DNA of 64,000 bases, taken from Pseudomonas brassicacearum subsp. neoaurantiaca (lineage in GTDB: Bacteria; Pseudomonadota; Gammaproteobacteria; Pseudomonadales; Pseudomonadaceae). Numbering within the stretch: the first letter of the stretch is position 1; each line of letters opens with the position of its first letter. The stretch covers positions 24,884 to 88,883 of the forward strand of contig NZ_VDLV01000055.1 of assembly GCF_013608025.1 (NCBI RefSeq), in the 5' to 3' direction. The translations under genes and the position numbers were made by a program. Shown here piece after piece: positions 16,771-25,856 of this stretch. The notes beneath the pieces were generated by a model. The model searched no databases. It was not told the DNA's origin and saw nothing but the letters and a program-made list of their open reading frames with translations.

Positions 16771-16915
16771 GTTTAAGTGTCTCAGGATTTTTCTGAACGA
16801 TAAAGCCTACATTGGCTGGAATTGCCGACGTAGAGCGGTACACGCTGCGAGTGCTCTATCATGAGCAGACGTTCATGCTCCGTATTTTTCAACCAACTCC
16901 CCCGGAACCGTATAC

Positions 16916-17821
16916 ATGAGAGATCTGCCGCCAACCGCCACGTTGCGGGCCTTTGAAGTCGCCACCCGGCACCCGACGTTCACGGCGGCTGCGGATGAAT
17001 TGCACGTCACGCAAAGCGCGGTCAGTCACCAGCTCAAACATCTCGAGGCGCTGTGGGGGTTGCAGTTGTTCGAGCGTGGCAAGTCATTGAGCCTGACGGC
17101 GGCGGGGGCTGCGCTGGCGCCCATCGTGCGGGAGTTTTTCATGAGCCTGGAGGCGACCTTGAGCGATTTGCGCGAGCAGAAAGGCCGGGTCCGACTCAGC
17201 GTCAGCACCACGTATTCCTTCGCGCTGAAGTGGCTGCTGCCACGCTTGCCACTGCTCTCTCGCCAACATCCCGAGTTGTTGGTCTCGCTGGACACCACGG
17301 ACAAGGTCATCCACTTCTCCAACGGCCAGGCCGACGTCGCGATCCGGCTCGGCAAGGGCATCTATCCTGGCCTGTATTCGGAGTTCCTGTTTGGCGAGCA
17401 GGTGTTTCCCGTAGCCAGTCCTGATCTTTTGCAGCGCTTCGGCACGCCGCGTAGCCCGGCCGATTTGTTGCATTTCCCGTTACTGACCCGGGATGGCGCC
17501 GAGCTGGTGCCAAAGTGGGAGGCCTGGTTCCAACAGGTCGGGCTGGCGTTTTTGCCGCTCAAGGAAAGCGTGCGGTTTGGCGACACCAACATGACGGTAG
17601 AAGCCGCGCTGCTCGGCCAAGGCGTCGCGTTGGTGCGCAGCGGGCATGTTGAAAACGAAATCAGCGATGGCCGTCTGGTGCGGCTGTTCGATGTGCCGTT
17701 CCCATCGCCGCTTGCTTACTATTTCGTGTGCCCCAAGGGCATTGAATCGCAGCCGCATATCGTCAGCTTTCGCCAATGGCTGACCAGCGAAGCGCTGGAA
17801 GTCCAACGAACCTACGGATAG
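16916..17821 (+). CDS. LysR-family regulator, GcvA-like
   Basis: Regulator of 301 residues. The N-terminal winged helix reads LPPTATLRAFEVATRHPTFT, then ELHVTQSAVSHQLKHLE, the pattern of the GcvA/AmpR branch. The effector domain follows from about residue 92 (VRLSVSTTYSFALKWLLPRL) and includes the GQGVALVRSGHV segment. CGGAA lies 8 bases before the ATG. Targets are not obvious: the downstream DMT transporter and SDR genes are on the same strand and start 76 bases later, so it may control them. Confidence 0.88.
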   Translation: MRDLPPTATLRAFEVATRHPTFTAAADELHVTQSAVSHQLKHLEALWGLQLFERGKSLSLTAAGAALAPIVREFFMSLEATLSDLREQKGRVRLSVSTTYSFALKWLLPRLPLLSRQHPELLVSLDTTDKVIHFSNGQADVAIRLGKGIYPGLYSEFLFGEQVFPVASPDLLQRFGTPRSPADLLHFPLLTRDGAELVPKWEAWFQQVGLAFLPLKESVRFGDTNMTVEAALLGQGVALVRSGHVENEISDGRLVRLFDVPFPSPLAYYFVCPKGIESQPHIVSFRQWLTSEALEVQRTYG

Positions 17822-17897
17822 GGCATGAAGATCTATTCATGGCGCGATGAGGAGACTTCGCTGTAGTCCAGGCGATGGGCTCCCTAGAATGGCGACC

Positions 17898-18725
17898 ATG
17901 CCTATCCATATCGTCTTCCTGGTTCTTTTCGCCGCGCTCCTGCATGCCAGTTGGAATGCATTGCTGCGTGGCGGTGCCGATCGTCTATGGTCGATGACGG
18001 TGATGTGCATCGCCATCGCCGTCACCTGCGTCATCGCCGCAGTGTTCATGGTGCCGCCAGCGGTTGAAAGTTGGGGCTATGCGCTGCTTTCGGCGTTGCT
18101 GCATGTCGGCTACAACCTGTTCCTGGTGCGCAGCTACCGGGTCGGCGACCTGGGGCAGATCTACCCGATTTCCCGTGGATCGTCTCCGGCGCTGATCACC
18201 CTGGGGGCCGCTATTTTTGCAGGCGAGACAATCACCCCCGGCGAGATGCTGGGGATTGCCCTGGTATCAGGCGGAATAATCTCGCTGGCCTTCAGGGGCC
18301 GCAGCCTGTCAGTCCCCAGCTTGCCCTACGCGCTGGGAACCGGCTGCTTCATCGCGGCCTACAGCGTCGTCGACGGCATCGGTGCCCGGCTCTCCGGCGC
18401 TCCGCTTTCCTACACGGTCTGGATGTGCGCCTTGTGGGGCGCGCTGATGCCGGCGGTGTACATCGGCCTGCGCGACGCCCGCAGCTTGTTTTCGCTGCGC
18501 CCCGGAACATTGTCCGCGCTGGTCGGCGGACTGGTCTCGCTGCTGGCCTATGGAATCGTCATTTACGCCATGAGCGAAGCGCCACTGGGCGCGGTATCGG
18601 CACTGCGGGAAACCAGCGTGCTGTTCGCATTGCTGATTGGCTACGCATTCCTTGGCGAGACACTCACCGCCCGCCGGATCCTGGCGTGCGCAGTGATCGC
18701 CAGCGGCACCTTCATCATTGGCTAG
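17898..18725 (+). CDS. EamA/DMT-family transporter
   Basis: Inner-membrane protein of 275 residues with about 10 helices and two EamA repeats, each near 135 residues. Characteristic parts are LHASWNALLRGGADR in helix 1, PISRGSSPALITLGAAIFAG, and SEAPLGAVSALRETSVLFAL, the last typical of metabolite exporters. The start is either ATG 17898 or ATG 17889; neither has a strong ribosome site. Its stop lies inside the ribosome site region of the SDR gene 10 bases downstream, so the two are an operon. Substrate unknown. Confidence 0.85.
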   Translation: MPIHIVFLVLFAALLHASWNALLRGGADRLWSMTVMCIAIAVTCVIAAVFMVPPAVESWGYALLSALLHVGYNLFLVRSYRVGDLGQIYPISRGSSPALITLGAAIFAGETITPGEMLGIALVSGGIISLAFRGRSLSVPSLPYALGTGCFIAAYSVVDGIGARLSGAPLSYTVWMCALWGALMPAVYIGLRDARSLFSLRPGTLSALVGGLVSLLAYGIVIYAMSEAPLGAVSALRETSVLFALLIGYAFLGETLTARRILACAVIASGTFIIG

Positions 18726-18735
18726 GAGGTATTTC

Positions 18736-19497
18736 ATGGATAACGTCTCGTCGGCACCGCTGATCCTGATAACCGGTGGAAGTCGCGGGGTGGGCGCCGC
18801 CACCGCCCGGCTCGCCGCCGCAAAAGGTTACGACGTCGCGATCAGCTACGTCGCCAATGAGCCTGCGGCGCTGGCCGTGGTGGCGGATGTGCAGGCGATG
18901 GGACGCCAGGCGTTGGCCGTGCGGGCCGACAGCGCGGACCCCAGGCAGGTCGATGAACTGTTCAAGGCCATCGACCGGGCGTTCGGGCGGATCGATGTGC
19001 TGGTCAACAATGCCGGGGTGCTGTCCACCCAGTCACGCCTGGAGGACCTCGGCTTCGAACGCATGCAGCGCATCTTCGCGGTCAACTCCATCGGTCCGAT
19101 CCTCTGCGCCCAGCAAGCGGTGAGGCGCATGGCCTACCGGCACAACGGCCAGGGCGGCGTGGTGATCAACATCTCTTCTGCATCGGCACGCCTGGGCAGC
19201 CCCCATGAATACGTCGACTACGCCGCGTCGAAAGGCGCCCTGGAGACGTTCACCATCGGGTTCGCCAAAGAGGTCGCCCGCGAAGGCATCCGCGTCAACT
19301 GCATTCGCCCCGGGCACATCTACACCGACATGCACGCCAGCGGCGGCGAGCCGGGGCGGGTCGATCGGGTCAAGGACTCGATCCCCATGGGCCGGGGCGG
19401 CCAGCCGGAGGAGGTGGCGCGGGCCATTCTGTGGCTGGCGAGCGCGGAGGCGTCGTTCGTGACCGGGACCTTTCTCGATGTGACCGGGGGGAAATGA
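18736..19497 (+). CDS. SDR-family NAD(P)-dependent oxidoreductase
   Basis: Short-chain dehydrogenase of 253 residues. The Rossmann motif TGGSRGVGAATA is at residues about 12-23, NNAG in the middle, catalytic Ser in NISSASARLG, and Tyr/Lys in YVDYAASKGA. The C-terminus VTGTFLDVTGGK is of the classical type. AGGAGG stands 6 bases before ATG 18736 and overlaps the end of the transporter gene. Members of this branch reduce sugars, keto-acyl compounds or aldehydes; the substrate is open. Confidence 0.9.
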   Translation: MDNVSSAPLILITGGSRGVGAATARLAAAKGYDVAISYVANEPAALAVVADVQAMGRQALAVRADSADPRQVDELFKAIDRAFGRIDVLVNNAGVLSTQSRLEDLGFERMQRIFAVNSIGPILCAQQAVRRMAYRHNGQGGVVINISSASARLGSPHEYVDYAASKGALETFTIGFAKEVAREGIRVNCIRPGHIYTDMHASGGEPGRVDRVKDSIPMGRGGQPEEVARAILWLASAEASFVTGTFLDVTGGK

Positions 19498-19500
19498 GCC

Positions 19501-19543
19501 GCCGCTCCGCGATCGCGGGCGAACCCGCAATCCGAGGAGCGGC
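19501..19543. terminator. Hairpin between convergent genes
   Basis: Outer arms GCCGCTCC and GGAGCGGC enclose a second small stem GCGGG-CGAA-CCCGC. It lies between the convergent SDR and dehydrogenase genes. There is no T-run, so it may be a weak or Rho-assisted terminator or a repeat. Confidence 0.45.
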
Positions 19544-19554
19544 ATTACCGGGGG

Positions 19555-20727
19555 TTAGGGCTTGAGCACCACCTTCACGCAGCCGTCCTTCTTGTCCCGG
19601 AAGGTGTTGTACATATCCGGTCCGTCTTCAAGGCTCACGGTGTGGGTGATGACAAAGCTTGGGTCGATCTGCCCTTCCTGGATGCGTCGGAGCAAGTCAT
19701 CCGTCCAGCGGTTCACGTGGGTCTGCCCCATCTTGAAAGTCAGGCCCTTGTTCATCGCAGCGCCGAACGGAATCTTGTCGATCAAGCCGCCATACACTCC
19801 GGGAATGGACAGGGTCCCGGCGGGACGGCACACGTACATCATTTCCCGCAGCACGTGGGGGCGGTCGGATTCCAGCATCACCGCTTGCTTGACCCGATCG
19901 TAGATGGAGTCGAACGAACGGGTCGCGTGGGACTCCATGCCCACCGCGTCGATGCACTTCTCAGGCCCCTTGCCAGCCGTCAACTCGGCCAGGCGGTCCA
20001 GCACGCTTTCCTCATCAAAGTTGATGGTAATGGCGCCGCCGGCCTTCGCCATCGCCAGGCGCTCGGGCACGTTGTCGATGCACACCACTTGCCGGGCCCC
20101 GAGGATCACCGCGCTGCGCACCGTGAACTGGCCGACCGGGCCGGCGCCCCAGATGGCCACGGTGTCGGTGGGCTGGATATCGCATTGCACGGCGGCCTGC
20201 CAGCCAGTAGGGAAGATGTCCCCAAGAAACAACACTTGCTCATCGGTAAGCCCCTCGGGAATCACCACCGGCGTGAAGTCCGCATAAGGCACGCGCACGT
20301 ACTCCGCTTGCCCGCCGGGATAGCCGCCGGTGAGATGGGTATACCCAAACAAACCCGCCGTCGTGTGGCCGAAGGCCTTGTCGGCCAGATCCTTGTTGCG
20401 GTTGCTGCGCTCGCAAACAGAAAAGTTACCCCGGCGGCATTGATCGCATTCACCACAACAAATCGTAAAGGGCACCACGACGCGATCGCCGATCTTCAAC
20501 TTCTTGTTGGCCGAGCCCACTTCCACGACTTCACCCATGAACTCATGGCCCATGATGTCGCCATGCTTCATGCCAGGCATGAAGCCGTCATACAGGTGCA
20601 GGTCCGAGCCGCAAATGGCGCACGAAGTGACCTTGATAATCGCGTCTCGCGGGTCTTCTATCGTGGGGTCGGGGAGATGGTCATCGCAGCGGATGTCTTT
20701 CTTTCCATGCCAGCGTAGCGCTTTCAC
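19555..20727 (-). CDS. Zinc-dependent alcohol/formaldehyde dehydrogenase
   Basis: Medium-chain dehydrogenase of 390 residues in the formaldehyde-dehydrogenase-like group. Catalytic zinc ligands are Cys39 in CAICGSDLH and His61-Glu62 in MGHEFMGEV. The structural zinc is held by Cys91, Cys94, Cys97 and Cys105. The NAD site is WGAGPVGQF. The start is GTG 20727: AGGAGGT sits 7 bases upstream and the family N-terminus (VKALRWHGKKDIR) begins there, although the frame stays open to 21108. It would oxidise formaldehyde or other short aldehydes or alcohols with NAD; glutathione dependence is not evident. Confidence 0.9.
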   Translation of the reverse strand: MKALRWHGKKDIRCDDHLPDPTIEDPRDAIIKVTSCAICGSDLHLYDGFMPGMKHGDIMGHEFMGEVVEVGSANKKLKIGDRVVVPFTICCGECDQCRRGNFSVCERSNRNKDLADKAFGHTTAGLFGYTHLTGGYPGGQAEYVRVPYADFTPVVIPEGLTDEQVLFLGDIFPTGWQAAVQCDIQPTDTVAIWGAGPVGQFTVRSAVILGARQVVCIDNVPERLAMAKAGGAITINFDEESVLDRLAELTAGKGPEKCIDAVGMESHATRSFDSIYDRVKQAVMLESDRPHVLREMMYVCRPAGTLSIPGVYGGLIDKIPFGAAMNKGLTFKMGQTHVNRWTDDLLRRIQEGQIDPSFVITHTVSLEDGPDMYNTFRDKKDGCVKVVLKP

Positions 20728-20800
20728 TTGGGTATACCTCCTAGGTGGGGACGGTACGGTCGCTACGATCAGGCTCGTTGCGGACCTACTGACATTTTCG

Positions 20801-20871
20801 GTTGGAGGAGGGGGCGAGTAGTTCAAAGTGATGGCGGGGGGAGTGGGGGGAGGCGATGGACGGTTGGGGGG
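20801..20871. repeat. 71-bp dispersed repeat, copy 1
   Basis: The stretch begins GTTGGAGGAGGGGGCGAGTA and contains GTTCAAAGTGATGG, then G-rich runs and GGCGATGGACGGTTGGGGG. The same order of blocks recurs at 28463-28534 with only a few changes. It is non-coding and lies between the dehydrogenase start and the next LysR stop. Confidence 0.85.
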
Positions 20872-20927
20872 AGTTATCGCCATTGCTGCCCAATACGTTG
20901 CCGGCCGGGCAGCGGCATTCCCAAAAA

Positions 20928-21833
20928 CTATTGCCGCCAGAGCGGTTGCGGCCGGAATTGATCCTGGAGGAAGCGCAAAAACTTGAGCGTTCTCGCGGGC
21001 AACCCTTCGCGTTGGTGGGTTAGCGCAACAATATTGGCCTCTGGCAGTTTCCAACCAGGCAGTAGTCGTATCAACGTCCCCTCCGCCAGAGCGTCGGCAA
21101 CATCCCATTCAGAGCGCAGGATGATGCCGTTCCCTTCGCAAGCCCATTGCCGAATAACACTTCCATCGTTACAGCTCAACGCTGGGCGGATTCGCACATT
21201 GTGTGTTTTACCCGCACGGGTGAAATGCCAGAGCGTGACGTCTTCGTTGTTTTCCCGCAATGCAATGCACGGCAGGGTAGCCAACTGGTCGGGGTGTTCC
21301 GGCAGGCCGTGCTGTTCAATAAAGTCGGGTGACGCGCATACGTAGCGACGATTGGGTGCAATGGAATGGCCTACCAAGTTGGAGGTGCGCAGTTCCCCAA
21401 TATGGATAACGACATCAAATCGGTCTGTCGCTTCAACCATAGGCTGTTCGGACAGACTCAATTGAATCTCTACGTCTGGATGCAGGTGCTGGAAAGCTGC
21501 CACCGCGGGGGCCACGTGCAGTCGTCCAAACCCGAACGGTGCATTGATTTTCAACTTGCCGACGAAGCCGCTGCGCCGCTCTTGCAAATCAGCCAACAGG
21601 GAATCGAACTGCTCGACCAGCTCAGCCCCACGCTGGCATAGGAACTCGCCCTCATCGGTAAAGCGCAGTTGCCGGGCTGACCGATCCAGCAATCGAATCG
21701 ACAGTTTTTTCTCCATTTGCTGGAGGCGTTGGGTCACCGCCGAAGGCGTCAGGCCCAGCTTGCGTGACGCAGCCAACAAACTCTCGCTTTCCCGGATGAC
21801 CAAGAGAAAACGGATATCAAATGTCTCGTTCAT
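20928..21833 (-). CDS. LysR-family regulator divergent from the DSD1 operon
   Basis: Regulator of 301 residues. Winged helix: ESLLAASRKLGLTPSAVTQR, then LSIRLLDRSARQLRFTDEG. The effector-binding domain has FGFGRLHVAPAVAAFQHLHP and WACEGNGIILRSEWDVADAL, as in the DsdC/CrgA-type LTTR branch. It starts 87 bases from the divergent operon. The gap is AT-rich (21834-21895) and likely holds both promoters and the LTTR site. It presumably activates the downstream PLP enzyme operon. Confidence 0.9.
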   Translation of the reverse strand: MNETFDIRFLLVIRESESLLAASRKLGLTPSAVTQRLQQMEKKLSIRLLDRSARQLRFTDEGEFLCQRGAELVEQFDSLLADLQERRSGFVGKLKINAPFGFGRLHVAPAVAAFQHLHPDVEIQLSLSEQPMVEATDRFDVVIHIGELRTSNLVGHSIAPNRRYVCASPDFIEQHGLPEHPDQLATLPCIALRENNEDVTLWHFTRAGKTHNVRIRPALSCNDGSVIRQWACEGNGIILRSEWDVADALAEGTLIRLLPGWKLPEANIVALTHQREGLPARTLKFLRFLQDQFRPQPLWRQ

Positions 21834-21920
21834 TAAGAATCACTGAATATTAGAATTAGAATTATTAAATTTTAATCTGAAACTGGAGGCTTAGAATAGC
21901 GCCATTCCAGGAGACCACAC

Positions 21921-23051
21921 ATGTCAGCATTCACTCATATCGAAACCCCCGCTTTATTGCTGGACCGCGATCGACTCGATGCCAACATCCAACGGATGCG
22001 CAATAAGCTGGCCGCATTCAACGTGGTATTGCGGCCACATGTGAAGACCAACAAATCGTTGGAAGTCACCGAGCGATTGTTCGCAGGCGGGCGCGGGCCT
22101 ATCACTGTTTCAACCTTGAGGGAGGCAGATTTCTTTTTCGAGGCCGGGTTTACCGACATCTTGTATGGCGTTGGCATTGCGCCTAATAAGTTCGCTCATG
22201 CCGCTTCATTGATCGGCAAAGGCGCACAGCTCAAGTTGGTACTCGACAATCTGGACACCGCCAGGTTACTGGCCGAATTCGCCAAAACGTCGGGTCATGT
22301 CTTTGAAGTTCTGCTGGAAATCGATTGCGACGGTCACCGTTCCGGCCTCGACCCGCAGTCACCGATGCTGGTGGAAATTGCACAGTTGTTGAGCGCCAAT
22401 GGCGTCAGGGTCAGCGGCCTGATGACACACGCCGGCAAGTCCTACGACAGCCAGTCGATTACTGAAATCGAAGCGAGCGCCCGGCGGGAACGCACGGCGA
22501 TTATCGAGGCCAGCCAAATGCTGTCGAGTGCTGGCTTCAATCTGTCGATCATCAGCGTCGGCTCGACACCCACGGCACTTTTTACTGAGGATTTATCCGG
22601 GGTGACAGAAGTACGTGCGGGTGTGTTCGCCTTCTTCGATCTGGTCATGGCGGGCTTGGGCGTTTGTCAGTTGCAAGATATTGCCGTCTCGGTTCTGACC
22701 ACTGTCATCGGTCATCAAATCGAGAAAGGCTGGATCATTATGGATGCGGGATGGATGGCGCTTTCTCGTGATCGTGGTACCGCTAAACAAGCGGTCGATC
22801 AGGGCTATGGCATCGTGTGTGACGCCGCGGGCCTGCCCATTGGCGATCTGATCGTCAGCGCCACCAATCAGGAGCACGGAATCATTTCATCGCGGGCCGG
22901 GAAGCTTGAAGCCTCGAACTTGCTGCCCTTGGGCACGCTGCTGCGGATCCTGCCGAATCACGCCTGTGCCACCTCGGCGCAGCACGCGGGTTATCACGTC
23001 CTCAGCGAGGGGCGCAGTGTGGGTTATTGGCCACGCATCGCGGGATGGTAA
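21921..23051 (+). CDS. DSD1-family PLP enzyme (D-serine or D-3-hydroxyaspartate dehydratase-like)
   Basis: Fold-III PLP enzyme of 376 residues, alanine-racemase-like barrel plus a C-terminal strand domain. The PLP lysine is Lys42 in RPHVKTNK. Near the C-terminus His347 and Cys349 in LPNHACATS give the His-x-Cys metal pair of Dsd1-type D-serine dehydratases and D-threo-3-hydroxyaspartate dehydratases; D-threonine aldolases usually have His-x-Asp. A dehydratase that yields an enamine/imine is therefore more likely than an aldolase. The next gene is RidA, which hydrolyses such imines. The DctA gene in the operon points to a dicarboxylic substrate or product. GGAG lies 9 bases before ATG 21921. 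Confidence 0.87.
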   Translation: MSAFTHIETPALLLDRDRLDANIQRMRNKLAAFNVVLRPHVKTNKSLEVTERLFAGGRGPITVSTLREADFFFEAGFTDILYGVGIAPNKFAHAASLIGKGAQLKLVLDNLDTARLLAEFAKTSGHVFEVLLEIDCDGHRSGLDPQSPMLVEIAQLLSANGVRVSGLMTHAGKSYDSQSITEIEASARRERTAIIEASQMLSSAGFNLSIISVGSTPTALFTEDLSGVTEVRAGVFAFFDLVMAGLGVCQLQDIAVSVLTTVIGHQIEKGWIIMDAGWMALSRDRGTAKQAVDQGYGIVCDAAGLPIGDLIVSATNQEHGIISSRAGKLEASNLLPLGTLLRILPNHACATSAQHAGYHVLSEGRSVGYWPRIAGW

Positions 23052-23098
23052 TCAACTCATTCAACAGAACACAAACTTTGATCGATCAAGGGGGGCAA

Positions 23099-23470
23099 AT
23101 GAAATTGGTCACTGCAGAGCAACTGCCTGTACCCGGTGGACATTACTCACACGGTGTCATGGCAGGAAAACTTCTATTTATTTCCGGCCAGTTGCCGTTT
23201 CCGCCTGATGCACAAGAATTCCCCGATGGAATAGAAGCCCAGGTTATTCAGGCAATGGCAAATGTAGAAGCGGTGCTTCAGGCAGCGGGTGCTTCGCTTA
23301 GTCATTTGGTCAGCGTGCAGATATACATTGTTGATGTTGCTGACTGGTCGGTCGTGAATCTCGCGTATTCAACGCTAATGGGGTCGCACCGTCCCGCAAG
23401 AGTGATCATTCCATGTGGGCCACTCCATTACGGGGCTTTGGTCGAAATTTCAGCAGTGGCTGAACTTTAA
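23099..23470 (+). CDS. RidA-family enamine/imine deaminase
   Basis: Protein of 123 residues of the RidA/YER057c/UK114 family, which hydrolyses 2-aminoacrylate and related imines released by PLP dehydratases. Signature parts are HYSHGVMAGKLLFISGQLP, QVIQAMANVEAVLQAAGAS and RPARVIIPCGPLHYGALVEI; the Arg in SHRPARV is the conserved substrate-carboxylate binder. The ATG at 23099 is chosen for the AAGGGGGG ribosome site; in-frame starts at 23027 or 23045 would overlap the PLP gene and add unlike residues. Its place right after a DSD1-type dehydratase fits its known job. Confidence 0.9.
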   Translation: MKLVTAEQLPVPGGHYSHGVMAGKLLFISGQLPFPPDAQEFPDGIEAQVIQAMANVEAVLQAAGASLSHLVSVQIYIVDVADWSVVNLAYSTLMGSHRPARVIIPCGPLHYGALVEISAVAEL

Positions 23471-23494
23471 ATACTTTCAAGAAGGACAGTCGTC

Positions 23495-24157
23495 ATGAAT
23501 TCGATTGAAAACAATCTTCAGCAAACTCCTGTGAAACTCGTCCTGTTCGATTTGCTTACCGCTCTGCTGGACTCGTGGACGCTATGGAATTCCGTGGCAG
23601 GCTCCGATGAAATGGGGCGCACTTGGCGTATGGCTTATTTGAAGGCGACCTACGGCTGTGGTGCTTACCGGCCTTATGAAACGTTGGTCGAGGAGGCTGC
23701 GATCAGTGTGGGACTGGGCAAGGAAGCCGCGCAAAATCTGGAGGCGCGCTGGATGCAGTTGCAAGCTTGGCCTGAGGCCAAACGCGTGCTCACCGAGTTG
23801 GCGCCGCACTACAAACTCGGGGTAGTGACCAACTGTTCGGAGCGGTTGGGGCATATCGCAGCGGATCTTCTAGGCGTGCCATTTGACGTCATTGTCACTT
23901 CTGAACAGGCCGGCTTCTACAAGCCCGATGCGCAACCCTACAGGCTTGCCCTGCAAATAGCGGGCGTTGAGCCCGCTCACGCCATATTCGTAGCGGGCTC
24001 AGCTTACGATCTGTTTGGCACGCAGAAAGTCGGCTTGCCAACTTTCTGGCATAACAGGATAGGGCTCGATGCGCCCGCAGGTGCGCCTGATCCATTAATC
24101 ATGCGTCCGACACTCGATAGCCTGGTTGAGGATATTAAAAACCTGAGCGGTAAATAA
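23495..24157 (+). CDS. HAD-family hydrolase (haloacid dehalogenase type II-like)
   Basis: Protein of 220 residues. Motif I is LFDLLTALLDSW with the nucleophilic Asp; the second Asp of phosphatase-type HADs is absent, as in 2-haloacid dehalogenases. Motif II is VVTNCSERLG, motif III Lys is in GFYKPDAQPY, and motif IV is VAGSAYDLFGTQKVGLPTFW. AGAAGGACA precedes ATG 23495, 24 bases after RidA. The reaction within this operon is not clear; it may act on a small halo- or phospho-acid. Confidence 0.85.
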   Translation: MNSIENNLQQTPVKLVLFDLLTALLDSWTLWNSVAGSDEMGRTWRMAYLKATYGCGAYRPYETLVEEAAISVGLGKEAAQNLEARWMQLQAWPEAKRVLTELAPHYKLGVVTNCSERLGHIAADLLGVPFDVIVTSEQAGFYKPDAQPYRLALQIAGVEPAHAIFVAGSAYDLFGTQKVGLPTFWHNRIGLDAPAGAPDPLIMRPTLDSLVEDIKNLSGK

Positions 24158-24383
24158 ACGGGGTGTTGCTTATTACCGTCATTCTTTAAATCAGTCCCGG
24201 TAGAGGCGGTGCCTACAATGGCGCCTCTGCTGGACAGCACTCTAAACATGCCGCGAACCAGCGGCCCGTAGCTTCAATTATTCCTGTCTCTCACTTCAAA
24301 ACAAATTCTTCCATCAAAGGAAGGTGTATGTAACGGGTGCTGTGGTCCGAGGACCTCGCACGCCTCCCAAACGAGGTTCCGTC

Positions 24384-25697
24384 ATGTCAGCTGAAACCCA
24401 GATCCGCAAACCGTTCTACAAGATTCTGTATATTCAGGTCCTGTTCGCGATCGCCATCGGCATCCTGATTGGCCACTTCTATCCGGAAACCGCTACCACG
24501 TTAAAACCGCTCGGCGATGGTTTTATCAAGCTAATCAAAATGGTCATTGCCCCCATCATCTTTTGTACTGTGGTCACCGGCATCGCAGGCATGCAAAACA
24601 TGAAGGCGGTCGGAAAAACCGGAGGCTATGCGCTTCTATACTTCGAGATTGTTTCGACAATTGCCCTGTTGATCGGGCTGGCTGTGGTCAACGTCGTGCA
24701 GCCGGGCGCTGGTATGCATATCGATCCGTCCACGCTCGATGCGTCGGGGATTGCTGCGTATGCCGCCGCAGGAAAAGAACAGAGCACCATCCAGTTCCTC
24801 CTGCACATTATCCCCAACACGATTGTTGGCGCGTTTGCCGAGGGTGAGATCCTGCAGGTGCTGCTCTTCTCTGTACTGTTTGGCTACGCGCTGCATCGTA
24901 TCGGTGATTATGGCCGTCGGGTGTTCGAGTTCATCGAGAGTATCTCCCAGGTGCTGTTCAGCATCATGGGCGTGGTCATGAAAGTCGCACCCATCGGTGC
25001 GCTGGGTGCGATGGCCTTCACTATCGGTAAGTACGGTGTGGGTTCTCTAGTCCAGTTGGGCTATCTGATGCTGTGTTTTTACTTCACCTGCGTGGTCTTC
25101 GTACTGGGAGTACTGGGCACGATTGCGCGCCTGCACGGGTTCAGCATCTTCAAGTTCATCAAGTACATCCGCGAGGAGCTTCTGATCGTCCTCGGTACTT
25201 CGTCGTCCGAGACCGCGTTGCCACTCATGATCGTCAAGATGCAGAAGCTCGGTGCGCATAAGTCCGTCGTGGGCCTGGTTATCCCTACCGGTTACTCCTT
25301 CAACCTCGATGGCACTTCCATCTACCTCACCATGGCGGCGATTTTCCTTGCCCAAGCCACCGATACGCCCATGGACATTACGCACCAGATTACGTTGTTG
25401 CTGGTCTTGCTGATCACATCGAAGGGCGCGGCGGGTGTAACGGGTAGTGGCTTCATTGTCTTGGCGGCCACGTTGTCGTCGGTAGGGCATGTGCCGGTTG
25501 CAGCGCTGGCCTTGATTTTGGGGATAGACCGTTTCATGTCCGAAGCGCGGGCGCTGACCAATCTGATCGGTAATGGCGTGGCGACAATCGTGGTCGCCAG
25601 GTGGTGTGGGCAGTTGGACGAAAAGGTACTTCAAAAGACGCTGGAAGAGGGCCCTGGAGTGGCGGCTATCGCTTCGCCGGCAACGCGAGTTTCCTGA
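24384..25697 (+). CDS. dctA: C4-dicarboxylate/cation symporter DctA
   Basis: Inner-membrane symporter of 437 residues that agrees along its length with DctA: LGDGFIKLIKMVIAPIIFCT, VNVVQPGAGM, the serine-rich reentrant loop LLIVLGTSSSETALP, GYSFNLDGTSIYLTMAA, and ITSKGAAGVTGSGFIVLAAT. It imports succinate, fumarate, malate and often aspartate. ATG 24384 has GAGG 7 bases upstream; the frame extends to 24324 without family resemblance. A 226-base gap separates it from the HAD gene, so it may have its own promoter. It is probably a second dctA of the genome, dedicated to this operon's substrate. Confidence 0.9.
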   Translation: MSAETQIRKPFYKILYIQVLFAIAIGILIGHFYPETATTLKPLGDGFIKLIKMVIAPIIFCTVVTGIAGMQNMKAVGKTGGYALLYFEIVSTIALLIGLAVVNVVQPGAGMHIDPSTLDASGIAAYAAAGKEQSTIQFLLHIIPNTIVGAFAEGEILQVLLFSVLFGYALHRIGDYGRRVFEFIESISQVLFSIMGVVMKVAPIGALGAMAFTIGKYGVGSLVQLGYLMLCFYFTCVVFVLGVLGTIARLHGFSIFKFIKYIREELLIVLGTSSSETALPLMIVKMQKLGAHKSVVGLVIPTGYSFNLDGTSIYLTMAAIFLAQATDTPMDITHQITLLLVLLITSKGAAGVTGSGFIVLAATLSSVGHVPVAALALILGIDRFMSEARALTNLIGNGVATIVVARWCGQLDEKVLQKTLEEGPGVAAIASPATRVS

Positions 25698-25856
25698 AGT
25701 ACCTGTGAGTACTGGATCCGGCCATGTAAGGCAGGCCTGTTCTTGCGAAGGTATTGATATATGTCGTAAAGCCCTTGCGGGAGCTTGGCTGGCTGATGCC
25801 AGTCAAGCCGGGCTTGATGGGCCGCCGGGGTGAGCTGGGGCTTGCAATACCAACGA

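Noticed and set aside
20728..21108. N-terminal extension of the zinc dehydrogenase
   Set aside because: The frame stays open but the family start and the AGGAGGT ribosome site are at the GTG 20727, and the extension would overlap the LysR gene.
21921..23051. Plain D-threonine aldolase
   Set aside because: The metal pair is His-x-Cys as in DSD1-type dehydratases, not the His-x-Asp usual in D-threonine aldolases; kept only as a less likely alternative.
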